This document shows, in pieces, positions 43,611-53,415 of a DNA stretch of 64,000 nucleotides (its first letter is position 1; each line of letters begins with the position of its first letter). The notes beneath the pieces were generated by a model, which searched no databases, was not told where the DNA came from, and was given only the letters and a program-made list of their open reading frames with translations. This DNA is from an uncultured Bacteroidales bacterium (GTDB taxonomy: Bacteria > Bacteroidota > Bacteroidia > Bacteroidales > Muribaculaceae), in NCBI GenBank assembly GCA_902776435.1, contig CACYQB010000013.1, forward strand, positions 42,307-106,306. Direction: 5' to 3'. A program made the translations under genes and the position numbers.

Positions 43611-43618
43611 TACTTTTG
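43611..43618 (+). promoter_or_regulatory. Promoter of the HsdR_N protein gene
   Basis: The -7 box is TACTTTTG, 23 nt before the ATG. It lies back to back with the M64 promoter, with 12 bp between the two boxes. Confidence 0.6.
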
Positions 43619-43640
43619 TAGAAAGATTTTTAAGGCAATC

Positions 43641-44093
43641 ATGGTGGAGTTGAATTTACCGGAATATGATTACAAGGTGAAGAAGCGGGAGGACGGCTCA
43701 TGGGCTATCTGGGACCGGCTACGGGAGCGCTGGGTGTCACTGACGCCCGAAGAATGGGTTCGTCAGCACTTCGTGGAGTGGCTGATTACTGACAAGCAGT
43801 TCCCTGTAGCGCTGATGGGCAACGAAGTGTCTCTGACCCAGAACGGCATCGCACGACGCTGCGACACCGTGGTGGCCGACCATACGGGCCAGCCGCTGGT
43901 CATCGTGGAATATAAGGCGCCAAGCATCAAAATCACGCAGAAGACCTTTGACCAGATTGTCCGCTACAACATGGTACTGCATGCCCGCTACCTGATCGTG
44001 AGCAATGGCATGAACCACTATTGTTGCCAAATCGACTACGAGAACAACAAATACCAATTTCTGGAAAATGTGCCAGTTTACAATGAATTATAA
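43641..44093 (+). CDS. Stand-alone HsdR_N-type PD-(D/E)xK nuclease-fold protein
   Basis: A 150-aa protein consisting only of the domain found at the N-terminus of type I restriction HsdR subunits. Nuclease core residues are present: Asp75 in RRCDTVVAD, then Glu90-x-Lys92 in VIVEYKAP. There is no methylase or specificity subunit nearby, so it is not a restriction system by itself. It sits 26 bp upstream of a UvrD-family helicase on the same strand and probably shares its transcript, so a joint role in DNA processing is possible. Its function is unproven. Confidence 0.85.
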   Translation: MVELNLPEYDYKVKKREDGSWAIWDRLRERWVSLTPEEWVRQHFVEWLITDKQFPVALMGNEVSLTQNGIARRCDTVVADHTGQPLVIVEYKAPSIKITQKTFDQIVRYNMVLHARYLIVSNGMNHYCCQIDYENNKYQFLENVPVYNEL

Positions 44094-44119
44094 TCCCCAA
44101 AAGCAGTATTTTTGTAACC

Positions 44120-46498
44120 ATGAATGAAGATTACCTGGAGAAATTGAATGAACAGCAGCGGGCGGCCGTCGAGTATTGTGATGGGCCGCAACTGGTGATT
44201 GCCGGTGCCGGGTCGGGCAAGACGCGTGTACTGACCTATAAAATCGTGCATCTGCTGAGGCAAGGGTACGAACCATGGCGCATCATGGCATTAACGTTTA
44301 CCAACAAGGCTGCCCGCGAGATGCGCGAACGCATTGAGCCGCTGGCAGGACCCGAAGTCGCTGCCCAGTTGTGGATGGGCACATTCCACTCGATCTTCTC
44401 GAGGTTACTGCGCCGCAATGCTGAGTGTATCGGCTTTAAACCCGATTTCACCATCTATGACCAGAGCGATTCACGTTCGCTCATCAAACTGATCGTCAAG
44501 GACATGGGACTTGATGACAAAGTGTATAAACCCGCAACGATTCAGACTCAGATCAGCAACGCCAAGAATGCCTTGATCACCCCTGAAGACTATGCCCGCA
44601 ACCAAGGCCTTCTAGATGCCGACCGTAACGCGCAACGTCCCGAAACCGTGAGCATTTACAAAGCCTACTGGAACCGATGCCACATCGCAGGGGCAATGGA
44701 CTTTGACGACTTGTTGCTATATACCAACATCCTTCTGCGCGACAATCCCGACGTGTTGGAACGCTATCAGGAGTTTTTCCGCTATATTCTCGTGGACGAG
44801 TACCAGGACACTAACTTCTCACAGCACCTGATTGTACACCAGTTGAGCAAGAAATACAACAGCCTGTGTGTCGTGGGTGACGATGCCCAAAGCATCTACA
44901 GTTTCCGCGGAGCAAACATCGATAACATATTGAAGTTAAAGCGGTTCTATCCTGACATCAAGACATTAAAACTTGAACGCAACTACCGCTCTACCCAAAA
45001 TATCACTGAAGCGGCCAACAGCCTCATTGAGAAAAACAACCGACAGATCGCCAAGCACCTGTTCAGCAAGAATGCTATCGGTGATAAGATTCCCGTGATT
45101 CAGTGCTATAGCGACTATGAAGAAGCCTATGTTGTCGCTAACCAAATTGCGGCTCTCAAGGCACGCCAGGGCGACAGTTATGAGGACTATGCCGTGCTGT
45201 ACCGCACCAATGCCCAGTCGCGTGTACTGGAGGAAGCCCTGAGCAATGGCGGACGCCGCGACAAGCATGGCAACATGCGCAGTGCTATCCCCTACCGCAT
45301 CTACGGCGGCCTGTCGTTCTATCAACGCAAAGAGGTGAAAGATGCCATCTGCTATTTTAGGCTTATCATCAATCCCGATGATGACGAGGCATTGAGGCGC
45401 GTCATCAATTACCCGACACGAGGCATCGGTGACACTACCGTGGGTAAAATCACCCATTGTGCCACCCAAAACGGTGTGAGCATGTGGCAGGTCATCAACC
45501 ATGCTGATCAATATGGGCTGAACGTGAACCGCGGCACCCTCGGCAAATTAGAGGGCTTCGTGAAAATGATGAGTGAGCTCATCCAATTAAATCAAGACGG
45601 AAGTGATGCATTGACCGTTGCCAAAGAAGCCGTCAAACTGACTAAAATCAAGAGTGTGCTCATGGGCGACAACACGCCAGAGAACATCAGCCGCATCGAA
45701 AACCTTGATGAGTTGTTAAACGCGGTCAGTGACTTCCAGCAAGGCAAGGGGGAAAGTGGTGACGAGCATTTCCAGATTGGCGATTTTCTCGCAGAGACCT
45801 CGTTGCTCACCGACCAGGACATGAATGACCCTGACGGTGAAAAGGTAACACTGATGACGGTCCATGCCGCCAAAGGCCTGGAATTTAAAAACGTCATTAT
45901 CGTCGGTGTGGAGGAAGATCTTTTCCCCAGCGCCATGAGCATGGATTCCCTCTATCAGATTGAGGAAGAAAGGCGGTTATTGTACGTCGCCATTACCCGT
46001 GCCGAGGTGAACTGCATCATCACCTATGCAACGTCACGCTACCATAACGGTCAGACTAAAACTTGTGTCATGAGCCGATTCCTGCGCGATATAGCACCTG
46101 AATACCTGCTCATGGGCAGCACTAATACAGCACCTGTTCCATCCCGCAAGCGCACTCGTTGGGATGATGACATGGAAATCCCGTCACGGCAAGCGCCAAG
46201 TCCCCTAAAACGCCCAACTGCTCCAACCACAAGGACAGCCAAATTGCCCACTCAAGCAAGTCCGAGCGGCCCGTCCAGACCGGCCCCCACCCCACCTGCA
46301 GCGGCAGCAAGCGGCAATTTTACCATTCACACGGCTGATGAGTTGAATGTGGGCAGCGAGATACTGCATCAGCGGTTCGGCCGAGGCGTAGTAACCGACA
46401 TCGACACCAAGGGTGATGCCAAAATTGACGTCCAATTCAGTGACGGGACACCACGCAAACTTTTGTTGAAATTCGCGAAATTTGAAATCATATCTTAA
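44120..46498 (+). CDS. UvrD/PcrA-type DNA helicase
   Basis: A 792-aa superfamily 1A helicase. Motif I AGAGSGKT (29-36), motif Ia ALTFTNKAA, motif II VDEYQDTN, motif III GDDAQSIYSFRGA and motif VI YVAITRA are all present. A proline-rich, low-complexity linker (about 680-735) precedes a C-terminal Tudor-like segment (EILHQRFGRGVVTDIDTKGD), as in PcrA. It unwinds DNA 3' to 5' in nucleotide-excision repair and removes obstacles ahead of replication. The preceding HsdR_N nuclease gene may be functionally linked. Confidence 0.95.
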   Translation: MNEDYLEKLNEQQRAAVEYCDGPQLVIAGAGSGKTRVLTYKIVHLLRQGYEPWRIMALTFTNKAAREMRERIEPLAGPEVAAQLWMGTFHSIFSRLLRRNAECIGFKPDFTIYDQSDSRSLIKLIVKDMGLDDKVYKPATIQTQISNAKNALITPEDYARNQGLLDADRNAQRPETVSIYKAYWNRCHIAGAMDFDDLLLYTNILLRDNPDVLERYQEFFRYILVDEYQDTNFSQHLIVHQLSKKYNSLCVVGDDAQSIYSFRGANIDNILKLKRFYPDIKTLKLERNYRSTQNITEAANSLIEKNNRQIAKHLFSKNAIGDKIPVIQCYSDYEEAYVVANQIAALKARQGDSYEDYAVLYRTNAQSRVLEEALSNGGRRDKHGNMRSAIPYRIYGGLSFYQRKEVKDAICYFRLIINPDDDEALRRVINYPTRGIGDTTVGKITHCATQNGVSMWQVINHADQYGLNVNRGTLGKLEGFVKMMSELIQLNQDGSDALTVAKEAVKLTKIKSVLMGDNTPENISRIENLDELLNAVSDFQQGKGESGDEHFQIGDFLAETSLLTDQDMNDPDGEKVTLMTVHAAKGLEFKNVIIVGVEEDLFPSAMSMDSLYQIEEERRLLYVAITRAEVNCIITYATSRYHNGQTKTCVMSRFLRDIAPEYLLMGSTNTAPVPSRKRTRWDDDMEIPSRQAPSPLKRPTAPTTRTAKLPTQASPSGPSRPAPTPPAAAASGNFTIHTADELNVGSEILHQRFGRGVVTDIDTKGDAKIDVQFSDGTPRKLLLKFAKFEIIS

Positions 46499-46511
46499 AC
46501 ACTATACTGCA

Positions 46512-47654
46512 ATGGAATACAAGACGCCTTATTATATCGTGTATGAGGAGAAATTGCGCAAGAACATCGAGTTGATTACTGGTGTTGCACAACGCACGGG
46601 AGTGGATATCATTATGGCATTCAAGGCCAATGCCTTGTGGCGCACCTTTGACATATTCAGGGAATATGGCATCGAGTCCACAGCCAGTTCCATCAACGAG
46701 ATGCTGCTGGCAAATGATGAACTCAAATGCCGCACCCACACCTATTGTCCAGCCTATACCGAAGACACCATAGATGCCTATATCGCTGGCAGTTCCCACA
46801 TCACGTTTAACTCCATCGAGCAGTACAATCGTTTTGCCGACAAAGTGAAGCAACACAATGCTGACTGGCCAGGAGAACAAGTGAGTTGTGGCTTGCGCGT
46901 CAATCCCATGTGCTCAGTCATAGAAACCGACATTTACAACCCTTGTTGCCCTGGATCGCGTTTTGGCGTGCTGGCCAGTGATCTCAAAGAATTGCCCGAA
47001 GGGATTGAAGGTTTCCATTTTCACGCCTTGTGCGAGAGCACAAGTTTTGACTTAGAGAAGGTGCTGTTGGCGTTGAAGCAGCAATTCGGAGAGTATCTGC
47101 CACGGCTCAAATGGCTCAACATGGGCGGAGGACACCTGATGACGCGTAAAGGTTACAACATCAAGCATTTGGAGCAAGTGTTAGGCGCGTTTCAGGGAGC
47201 CTATCCCAATCTGCAACTGATTCTTGAGCCTGGCAGTGCCTGGTGTTGGCAAACGGGTGACCTTGAAGCGACGGTTGTCGATGTAGTGAGCAATAGCGGC
47301 ATCACCACGGCGATTGTAGATGTGTCGTTCGCCTGTCACATGCCCGACTGCTTGGAGATGCCCTATAAGCCCAAAATCACTCAAGCCCTCGACGAGGTTG
47401 ACCCGTCTAAACCCACCTACCGCATGGGCGGCAATTCGTGCCTCAGCGGGGACTATGTGGGCGACTGGAGTTTTGAGAAACCGCTGAAGCGTGGTGACCG
47501 CATCACCTTTGAGGACATGAACCACTACACAACCGTCAAGACTAATATGTTCAACGGCATTCAGCATCCGTCAATCCTTCTCAAGCGAATGGATGGCACG
47601 ACAGAAGTACTACGGGAATTTGATTACATCGATTACAAGACCCGCATGAGCTAA
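46512..47654 (+). CDS. nspC: Carboxynorspermidine decarboxylase
   Basis: A 380-aa fold-III PLP decarboxylase from ATG 46512 (MEYKTPYYIV), 13 bp after the helicase stop; a longer frame from a TTG at 46482 would overlap it. The PLP lysine is Lys38 in MAFKAN, and the HALCES motif and the GDY segment near the C-terminus match NspC. The enzyme decarboxylates carboxyspermidine/carboxynorspermidine in the alternative polyamine pathway. The dehydrogenase partner is not in the window. Confidence 0.9.
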   Translation: MEYKTPYYIVYEEKLRKNIELITGVAQRTGVDIIMAFKANALWRTFDIFREYGIESTASSINEMLLANDELKCRTHTYCPAYTEDTIDAYIAGSSHITFNSIEQYNRFADKVKQHNADWPGEQVSCGLRVNPMCSVIETDIYNPCCPGSRFGVLASDLKELPEGIEGFHFHALCESTSFDLEKVLLALKQQFGEYLPRLKWLNMGGGHLMTRKGYNIKHLEQVLGAFQGAYPNLQLILEPGSAWCWQTGDLEATVVDVVSNSGITTAIVDVSFACHMPDCLEMPYKPKITQALDEVDPSKPTYRMGGNSCLSGDYVGDWSFEKPLKRGDRITFEDMNHYTTVKTNMFNGIQHPSILLKRMDGTTEVLREFDYIDYKTRMS

Positions 47655-47685
47655 AAAAAGCCAGTAATCATTTTAACATGAATGA

Positions 47686-47742
47686 CCATGAATCCCCACG
47701 AATAGCCTAAAAAAATTCATGAACATTCGTGGGGATTTATGG
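47686..47742. repeat. Long imperfect hairpin between convergent genes
   Basis: CCATGAATCCCCACGAAT and ATTCGTGGGGATTTATGG pair at 17 of 18 positions around a 21-nt loop. Extra copies of ATTCATGAA/ATGAATGACC-like words flank it. It may act as a two-way terminator for nspC and the plug-protein gene, or it may be part of a dispersed repeat. Confidence 0.6.
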
Positions 47743-47783
47743 ATATTCGTGTTTTTCTTTTCAGTAAATGATTAGGTGGGGAT

Positions 47784-49058
47784 TTATTTGCCGGAGTATG
47801 CGACTCCGTAGCCGACTAGGCGGTCATAGCGGGCACCCATGGGATGGTCATAGACCTTGACGAGGTACTCGTTGACGGTCTCGTAGTGGTCGCCCTCGAT
47901 GCGGGCGGTCTGGCCGACCGATGTGCCATCTGGAATCCAGAGATACATGTAATTATAGGCTCCCTGCTTGAGGAGAATATCCGCCGTATAGCATCCTGAA
48001 CTTGCGTCATATTTCATGATGGACTGTGACTCAGGATAGCCCTCATTGAACTCGCCGTAGAGCCATACATTACCACCATTGAGTTTCCCTAACGTATTGA
48101 GGGTGAAGTGGGTGATCATGTAGTCGGCCTGCAGCGCATTCTCCCCATAAGCCTCAGCATTGCGGATGGTGAACCGCCCGAACTGTGTCTTATCGTACAG
48201 GTACTGCATCTCGTTGCGGGGTTCATCCACCATCAGCGTAGCGTGATACAAGGGTTCATAGTAACGTATCGACTGAACGCCCATGTTCAGATTGCGGGCA
48301 CTTACTGTTTCGAAGCGTCTGAACTCGTTGCCTGCCGGGAAAATCAAGTCGCGATTGTGGTCATAGGTCACGTAATCCATTCCGACCATCATCGGCCGAC
48401 GGACAATCACAGCATTGTCCTGACGCGAATTCTGGCTCACTTCACAGATAAACTCGCTATAGGGATCCTTGATCTGATTGGGTTTATAGCGCACGTCAAA
48501 AGATACCTGCTGGAAACGGTTGTTATACTCTATATCAGTACGAGAAGTCACGTCCGGGAGGACACTCACCGCTCCCTCACACACCGAGAAACGCGTCTGA
48601 AAAAGAATCTTACTGGGGTCATCCTGCTCATAGACGGAAAGCATGTAATTTCCACTCACGAGAAAATCCATGTCATCATTGGGTAGCAAGAACTGATAAT
48701 TATAGTAGTGGACATAGGTCGCCTCGCTCTTGGCATAGTCGTCAATATCGGCATAGTTAAAGCCTGTGACATACTCACTTTCAAGCAGTTGAGACGGTTG
48801 CCAATCGGCATTGCAGTGTGTAACGCTGTAACGCAAGTAGTGCACGTCATAGTCCAAATAGTCAAAATTAACTAACAGACGTTCATCACCGCCCATCATG
48901 ATGATGGGAGGAATATACATGTTATTGGCCAAGCAGACCTTGACCGAACGCACGTTGTTGTCAAAAACGCGGGCACGGGTATCCACCCGCCCCTGAGCTG
49001 AGAGTGCAAAGGCCATGAGGACAAAGCACGCTGACAATATAAACTCGCGGTACTTCAT
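47784..49058 (-). CDS. Type IX secretion plug protein (DUF5103)
   Basis: A 424-aa secreted protein with a signal peptide (ending ALSAQG). It matches the DUF5103 family: YIPPIIMMGGDERLLVNFDY, the HCNADWQPSQL stretch and a late VWLYGEFNEG. In Flavobacterium the homologue (Plug) binds the SprA translocon and closes its pore when no substrate is present. This suggests that a type IX secretion system operates in the organism, although no other T9SS component is in the window. Confidence 0.87.
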   Translation of the reverse strand: MKYREFILSACFVLMAFALSAQGRVDTRARVFDNNVRSVKVCLANNMYIPPIIMMGGDERLLVNFDYLDYDVHYLRYSVTHCNADWQPSQLLESEYVTGFNYADIDDYAKSEATYVHYYNYQFLLPNDDMDFLVSGNYMLSVYEQDDPSKILFQTRFSVCEGAVSVLPDVTSRTDIEYNNRFQQVSFDVRYKPNQIKDPYSEFICEVSQNSRQDNAVIVRRPMMVGMDYVTYDHNRDLIFPAGNEFRRFETVSARNLNMGVQSIRYYEPLYHATLMVDEPRNEMQYLYDKTQFGRFTIRNAEAYGENALQADYMITHFTLNTLGKLNGGNVWLYGEFNEGYPESQSIMKYDASSGCYTADILLKQGAYNYMYLWIPDGTSVGQTARIEGDHYETVNEYLVKVYDHPMGARYDRLVGYGVAYSGK

Positions 49059-49110
49059 AGACTACTGATCAACTAATTATGAACATTGGACTTGAATGAG
49101 TCCCAATGGT

Positions 49111-50085
49111 TTAACGCAGGAGCAGATAAACGGTATAGGCCACATAGGCTGCAAAGAAGATTACGCCCTCGATGCGGTCCATCTTGTCCTTCTTGAACGT
49201 GAGGACCACCACATAGAGCATAATGGCAGCCACAAACATCACCGCATAGTCCCAGATATTGATATCCCTGAACACTAACGGCTTAACAGTGGAGGCCGTG
49301 CCCAAGATAAACAACAGGTTGAACAGGTTACTGCCGATGACATTACCCAAAGCCAACTGGGGGTTCTTCTTGGTGGCGGCAATAATGGCGGTCACCAGTT
49401 CGGGCAACGAGGTGCCCACAGCCACAATGGTGATAGCAATCACCGCCTCGCTCATTCCCCAGGCACGAGCCAAGTTCTTGGCACTGTCCAGGAACAAGTT
49501 ACCACCATAAATCAGTCCTGCCAGCGAAACGATTGCAATGGTCCACAACAGCAATGGATGCTTGCCCGTCAGCGAGGAAGATGCCTCCTCGTCAGCATCC
49601 GCGAGCGCCTTCTTGGGATTCTTGCCCTTCTGGACTATCACCCACCCCATATAAGCGACAAAGCACACCAGCAACACAATTCCGTCGAGACGGTTGAGCG
49701 AGTTACTGATAAACCCGGGAAGTATCGTGTCATTGGCGATAAGGGTGACAAAGATGGTCGCAATGATCAAGAACGGGATGTCACGATTGCGCTGCAAACG
49801 CTCTATGGCAAAAGGATAAATCATTGCCGTCACACCCAGGATGAGCAGGATGTTGGCAATATTGGAGCCAATGACGTTACCCATCGCAATGTCACCACTC
49901 CCCTTAAGGGCTGATGAAATTGAGACAAACAGTTCGGGCGCACTGGTGCCGATTCCCACAATGGTCAAGCCAATGATGAAATTAGAAATCTTGGCACGCT
50001 GGGCAATCGCCACCGAAGAATCCACGATATAGTTGGCCGCGAGCAACAATATGCCCAAGCCAACCACGAGCAACAGGTAATCCAT
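49111..50085 (-). CDS. Calcium/sodium antiporter (CaCA family, YrbG-like)
   Basis: A 324-aa inner-membrane protein of about 10 helices with two alpha repeats, each containing the ion-binding motif GNVIGSN (near residues 72 and 245) and the paired sequence GTSAPELF / GTSLPELV. It exchanges calcium for sodium. The gene starts 19 bp after the alaS stop on the same strand. Confidence 0.93.
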   Translation of the reverse strand: MDYLLLVVGLGILLLAANYIVDSSVAIAQRAKISNFIIGLTIVGIGTSAPELFVSISSALKGSGDIAMGNVIGSNIANILLILGVTAMIYPFAIERLQRNRDIPFLIIATIFVTLIANDTILPGFISNSLNRLDGIVLLVCFVAYMGWVIVQKGKNPKKALADADEEASSSLTGKHPLLLWTIAIVSLAGLIYGGNLFLDSAKNLARAWGMSEAVIAITIVAVGTSLPELVTAIIAATKKNPQLALGNVIGSNLFNLLFILGTASTVKPLVFRDINIWDYAVMFVAAIMLYVVVLTFKKDKMDRIEGVIFFAAYVAYTVYLLLR

Positions 50086-50104
50086 TGTAATCTAATCGAT
50101 GAGT

Positions 50105-52723
50105 TTACAGTCCAAGGGCCTGGCGCATGGCATTCATAGCGTCTTCAAGGCCTTGCGGATTGCGACCACCAGCCTGAGCAAAGTGAGGCTGACCGCCACC
50201 ACCGCCCTGGATACACTTGGCAGCGCCACGCACGATGTCGCCCGCCTTCATGCCTTTCTTGACGATATCCTCGCTAAGCATCACGGTCAGCATGGGCTTG
50301 CCCTCGTATTCAGTAGCAGCAAGGAAAGCCGTTGCCTCAGGGCATTCGGCCTTGATGGCAAGAGCCACACCCTTTACCACGTCGGGCAAACGCTTGCCCG
50401 TGAGGAGGATTACATTCATTCCATTCTCTGACTTGGCCTCGGCAATGAGTTGCTTGGTGAGGATGGCAATGCGCTGCTTCATGAAATCATCGACTTGCTT
50501 CTTGAGGTCGGCATTTTCGCTGAGCGACTTCTGCAAAGCGGCAATAGCATCAGGGGCATTGTTAAGCATCTCCTTGATGCGGCCCATCATATCCTGGAAT
50601 TGGTCAAGCATCTCCTCGACACGAGCACCCGTGACAGCCTCGATACGGCGGATACCTGCAGCGATACTGCTCTCACTGACGATGCGCACCATGCCGATAT
50701 TACCGGTGTTAGGCACATGAGTACCACCGCACAACTCAACCGACTCGCCATACTTGATGACGCGAACATGGTCGCCATACTTCTCACCGAAGAGCGCCAT
50801 AGCACCCATCTGCTTAGCCTCATCAATGGGCACTTCGCGGTGTTCCTCACGCGGAATTGCATTGCGAATCATCTGATTAGCCAGATGCTCCACTTGACGG
50901 ATCTCCTCGGGCGTTACCTTGCGGAAGTGGGAGAAGTCAAAGCGCAGGGATATCGGGTCAACATAAGAGCCCTTCTGCTCCACATGGGTGCCCAATACAT
51001 GGCGTAATGCAGCATGCAAGAGGTGAGTCGCAGTATGGTTGCACTCAGTAGCATGGCGTGCTTCGAGATCAATCGTGGCATGTAGAGTAGCATTGACGTC
51101 GCTCGGGAGTTTTGAGGTAATGTGTACCGGAAGGTTGTTCTCACGCTTAGTATCGGTCACCTCAATGACTTCGTCACCCAATTTGAGGGTTCCGCGGTCA
51201 CCCACCTGACCACCCATCTCGGCATAGAACGGAGTGCGGTCGAGCACAATCTGGTAGAAAGACTTGTTCTTCTGGGTCACCTTGCGGTAGCGTAGGATGT
51301 TCACGTCACACTCAGTGAGGTCATAGCCCACAAATTCGGTCACACCGTCTTTCAGTTCCACCCAGTCGGTGGCCTCGACGGCGGCAGCATTGCGGGCACG
51401 CTCTTTCTGCTTCTGCATTTCGACATTAAACTCCTCTTCGTTGACGGTCATGCCGTTCTCGCGCAGGATGAGTTCCGTCAAGTCCAACGGGAAGCCGAAG
51501 GTATCATACAGGGTGAAAGCCTCCTTACCCTCGACGACGGTCTTGCCGGCGGCCTTGGTATCGTTGATGACCTTCTCGATGAGTTTCATACCCGTCTCCA
51601 GGGTGCGCAGGAAAGCGTCTTCCTCCTCCTTGGTCACATGCTTGATCAAGTCGGCCTGAGCCTTGATTTCGGGATAGGCTTCACCCATGCTCTCGATGAG
51701 GGTATCTATCAGGCGGTACATAAAGGCATCACGGAAGCCTAAGAAAGTGTAGCCGTAACGCACTGCACGGCGCAGGATGCGACGGATCACGTAACCAGCC
51801 TTGGCATTGCTGGGCAACTGGCCATCGGCCACCGAGAACGCGATGGTGCGCACATGGTCGGCTACCACGCGCATGGCGATGTCCACGTCCTTGTTGTCGC
51901 CATATTTCTTGCCGCACATCTCACCCAACTTGCAGATGAGGGGCTGGAACACATCGGTATCATAGTTGGATTTCTTGCCCTGCAACGCCATGCACAAGCG
52001 CTCCAGGCCCATACCGGTATCGATGACCTTGTTGGGAAGTGGCTCAAGCGAACCGTCCACCTTGCGGTTATACTGCATGAACACGAGGTTCCAAATCTCA
52101 ATTACCAGCGGATGGTCCTTGTTGACGAGTGACACACCAGGAACGGCGGCCTTCTCCTCCTCGCTGCGCAGGTCGATGTGAATCTCACTGCAGGGGCCAC
52201 AGGGACCAGTATCACCCATTTCCCAGAAGTTGTCATGGGCATTGCCGTTGATGATGTGATCCTTGGGCAAATGGGCTTCCCAGAACTTAGCAGCCTCGTC
52301 ATCGCGGCTCACGCCAATGCTGTCATCACCCTCAAACACGGTGGCATACATGATTTTTGGATCAATCTTGTAAACATTGACCAGCAGGTCCCAGGCCCAA
52401 TCGATGGCCTCGTGCTTGAAGTAGTCGCCAAAGGACCAGTTGCCCAGCATCTCGAACATGGTGTGGTGGTAGGTGTCATGGCCTACCTCTTCCAGGTCAT
52501 TGTGCTTGCCGCTAACGCGCAGGCACTTCTGGGAATCGGCAGCACGTTTCCATTGTGCTTCTTTATTACCCAGGATAATGTCCTTGAACTGGTTCATACC
52601 GGCATTGGTAAACATGAGAGTTGGATCGTCCTTGATTACCATGGGAGCCGAGGGCACGATGTGGTGTCCATGCTCCTCAAAATAACGCTTGAACGTCTCG
52701 CGGATTTCTTTTGCAGTCAGCAT
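50105..52723 (-). CDS. alaS: Alanyl-tRNA synthetase
   Basis: An 872-aa class II synthetase starting at ATG 52723 ([15 protein letters not shown]). The frame is open further upstream to 52768, but that extension has no family similarity. The editing-domain zinc motif HTATH and the CGGTH motif are present, and the C-terminal C-Ala domain ends with a glycine-rich [14 protein letters not shown]. It charges tRNA-Ala and clears mischarged serine. It is divergent from merR. Confidence 0.97.
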   Translation of the reverse strand: MLTAKEIRETFKRYFEEHGHHIVPSAPMVIKDDPTLMFTNAGMNQFKDIILGNKEAQWKRAADSQKCLRVSGKHNDLEEVGHDTYHHTMFEMLGNWSFGDYFKHEAIDWAWDLLVNVYKIDPKIMYATVFEGDDSIGVSRDDEAAKFWEAHLPKDHIINGNAHDNFWEMGDTGPCGPCSEIHIDLRSEEEKAAVPGVSLVNKDHPLVIEIWNLVFMQYNRKVDGSLEPLPNKVIDTGMGLERLCMALQGKKSNYDTDVFQPLICKLGEMCGKKYGDNKDVDIAMRVVADHVRTIAFSVADGQLPSNAKAGYVIRRILRRAVRYGYTFLGFRDAFMYRLIDTLIESMGEAYPEIKAQADLIKHVTKEEEDAFLRTLETGMKLIEKVINDTKAAGKTVVEGKEAFTLYDTFGFPLDLTELILRENGMTVNEEEFNVEMQKQKERARNAAAVEATDWVELKDGVTEFVGYDLTECDVNILRYRKVTQKNKSFYQIVLDRTPFYAEMGGQVGDRGTLKLGDEVIEVTDTKRENNLPVHITSKLPSDVNATLHATIDLEARHATECNHTATHLLHAALRHVLGTHVEQKGSYVDPISLRFDFSHFRKVTPEEIRQVEHLANQMIRNAIPREEHREVPIDEAKQMGAMALFGEKYGDHVRVIKYGESVELCGGTHVPNTGNIGMVRIVSESSIAAGIRRIEAVTGARVEEMLDQFQDMMGRIKEMLNNAPDAIAALQKSLSENADLKKQVDDFMKQRIAILTKQLIAEAKSENGMNVILLTGKRLPDVVKGVALAIKAECPEATAFLAATEYEGKPMLTVMLSEDIVKKGMKAGDIVRGAAKCIQGGGGGQPHFAQAGGRNPQGLEDAMNAMRQALGL

Positions 52724-52785
52724 AATTTTATATCTTAATTTACTATTAATGTTCAATTTTTGTTGCAAAGTCTAAACTATTTGTT

Positions 52786-52793
52786 TATCTTTG
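52786..52793 (+). promoter_or_regulatory. Promoter of the MerR-type gene
   Basis: The -7 box is TATCTTTG, 54 nt before ATG 52848. Confidence 0.6.
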
Positions 52794-52812
52794 CGGGGTT
52801 GTAAACAACCTG

Positions 52813-52820
52813 CAAAGTTA
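52813..52820 (-). promoter_or_regulatory. Probable alaS promoter
   Basis: The minus-strand -7 box TAACTTTG lies inside the merR leader, 89 nt upstream of the alaS ATG. The two divergent transcripts would overlap at their 5' ends. Confidence 0.45.
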
Positions 52821-52847
52821 ATTATTTCCATTTATTTGTGCAAGACC

Positions 52848-53204
52848 ATGCGTGAACTGGATAAAAAATTCTATAAAATCGGTGACGTTTCGGAGATTTT
52901 AGGCATCCCCGAATCGACATTGCGCTATTGGGAGACTCAATTTACCATCATCAAGCCCAAACGCAACAAGAAAAACATCCGTTACTACACCCCTAATGAC
53001 ATTGAGATCATCAGCAAGGTGTATTATCTCGTGAAAGAGAAGGGCCTGAAACTGGATGCCGCACAGGCCCAGATCCGCCACAACCGTGACGGCGTGGACA
53101 AGCGCTTTGATGCTATCGAGCAACTCAAGGGCATCAAGGAACAACTCCTCGGTTTTCAGCGAACACTCGACGAAATCTTTCCCAATATCCCTGCTGCCAA
53201 GTAA
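52848..53204 (+). CDS. MerR-family regulator
   Basis: A 118-aa protein with an N-terminal MerR winged helix (YKIGDVSEILGIPESTLRYW, then YTPNDIEII) and a C-terminal helix for dimerisation. It is shorter than metal-sensing MerR proteins and lacks an effector domain and cysteines, as in the small Bacteroidetes MerR group. ATG 52848 is chosen because the frame upstream of it overlaps the promoter. Targets are unknown. Confidence 0.88.
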   Translation: MRELDKKFYKIGDVSEILGIPESTLRYWETQFTIIKPKRNKKNIRYYTPNDIEIISKVYYLVKEKGLKLDAAQAQIRHNRDGVDKRFDAIEQLKGIKEQLLGFQRTLDEIFPNIPAAK

Positions 53205-53234
53205 ATTCACGCCAATCCATCTTACCGATATAAT

Positions 53235-53280
53235 TATCAGGCGGTCGCCCCATTGAGCAACCGCCTGATATTGTTTTTTC
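53235..53280 (+). terminator. Terminator of the MerR-type gene
   Basis: Perfect 11-bp stem TATCAGGCGGT / ACCGCCTGATA with a 14-nt loop, followed by TTGTTTTTT. Confidence 0.85.
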
Positions 53281-53320
53281 TCAAACGATAGCTCAGAACT
53301 ATAGGTCAATGATTAGCCCA

Positions 53321-53360
53321 TAAAAAAAGCTGACGACGCGCGGTCGCCGCGCATCGTCAG
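53321..53360 (-). terminator. Terminator of the FadL-like gene
   Basis: The minus strand reads CTGACGATGCGCGG-CGA-CCGCGCGTCGTCAG (one G-U pair) followed by CTTTTTTT. Confidence 0.85.
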
Positions 53361-53415
53361 TCAACAAAATGAATTTTATAAACGTAATTTTCTGGGATTT
53401 AAAGTTTCATTTCTT

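Noticed and set aside
43641-44093. Part of a type I restriction-modification system
   Set aside because: Only the HsdR N-terminal nuclease domain is present; there is no helicase fusion, HsdM or HsdS nearby.
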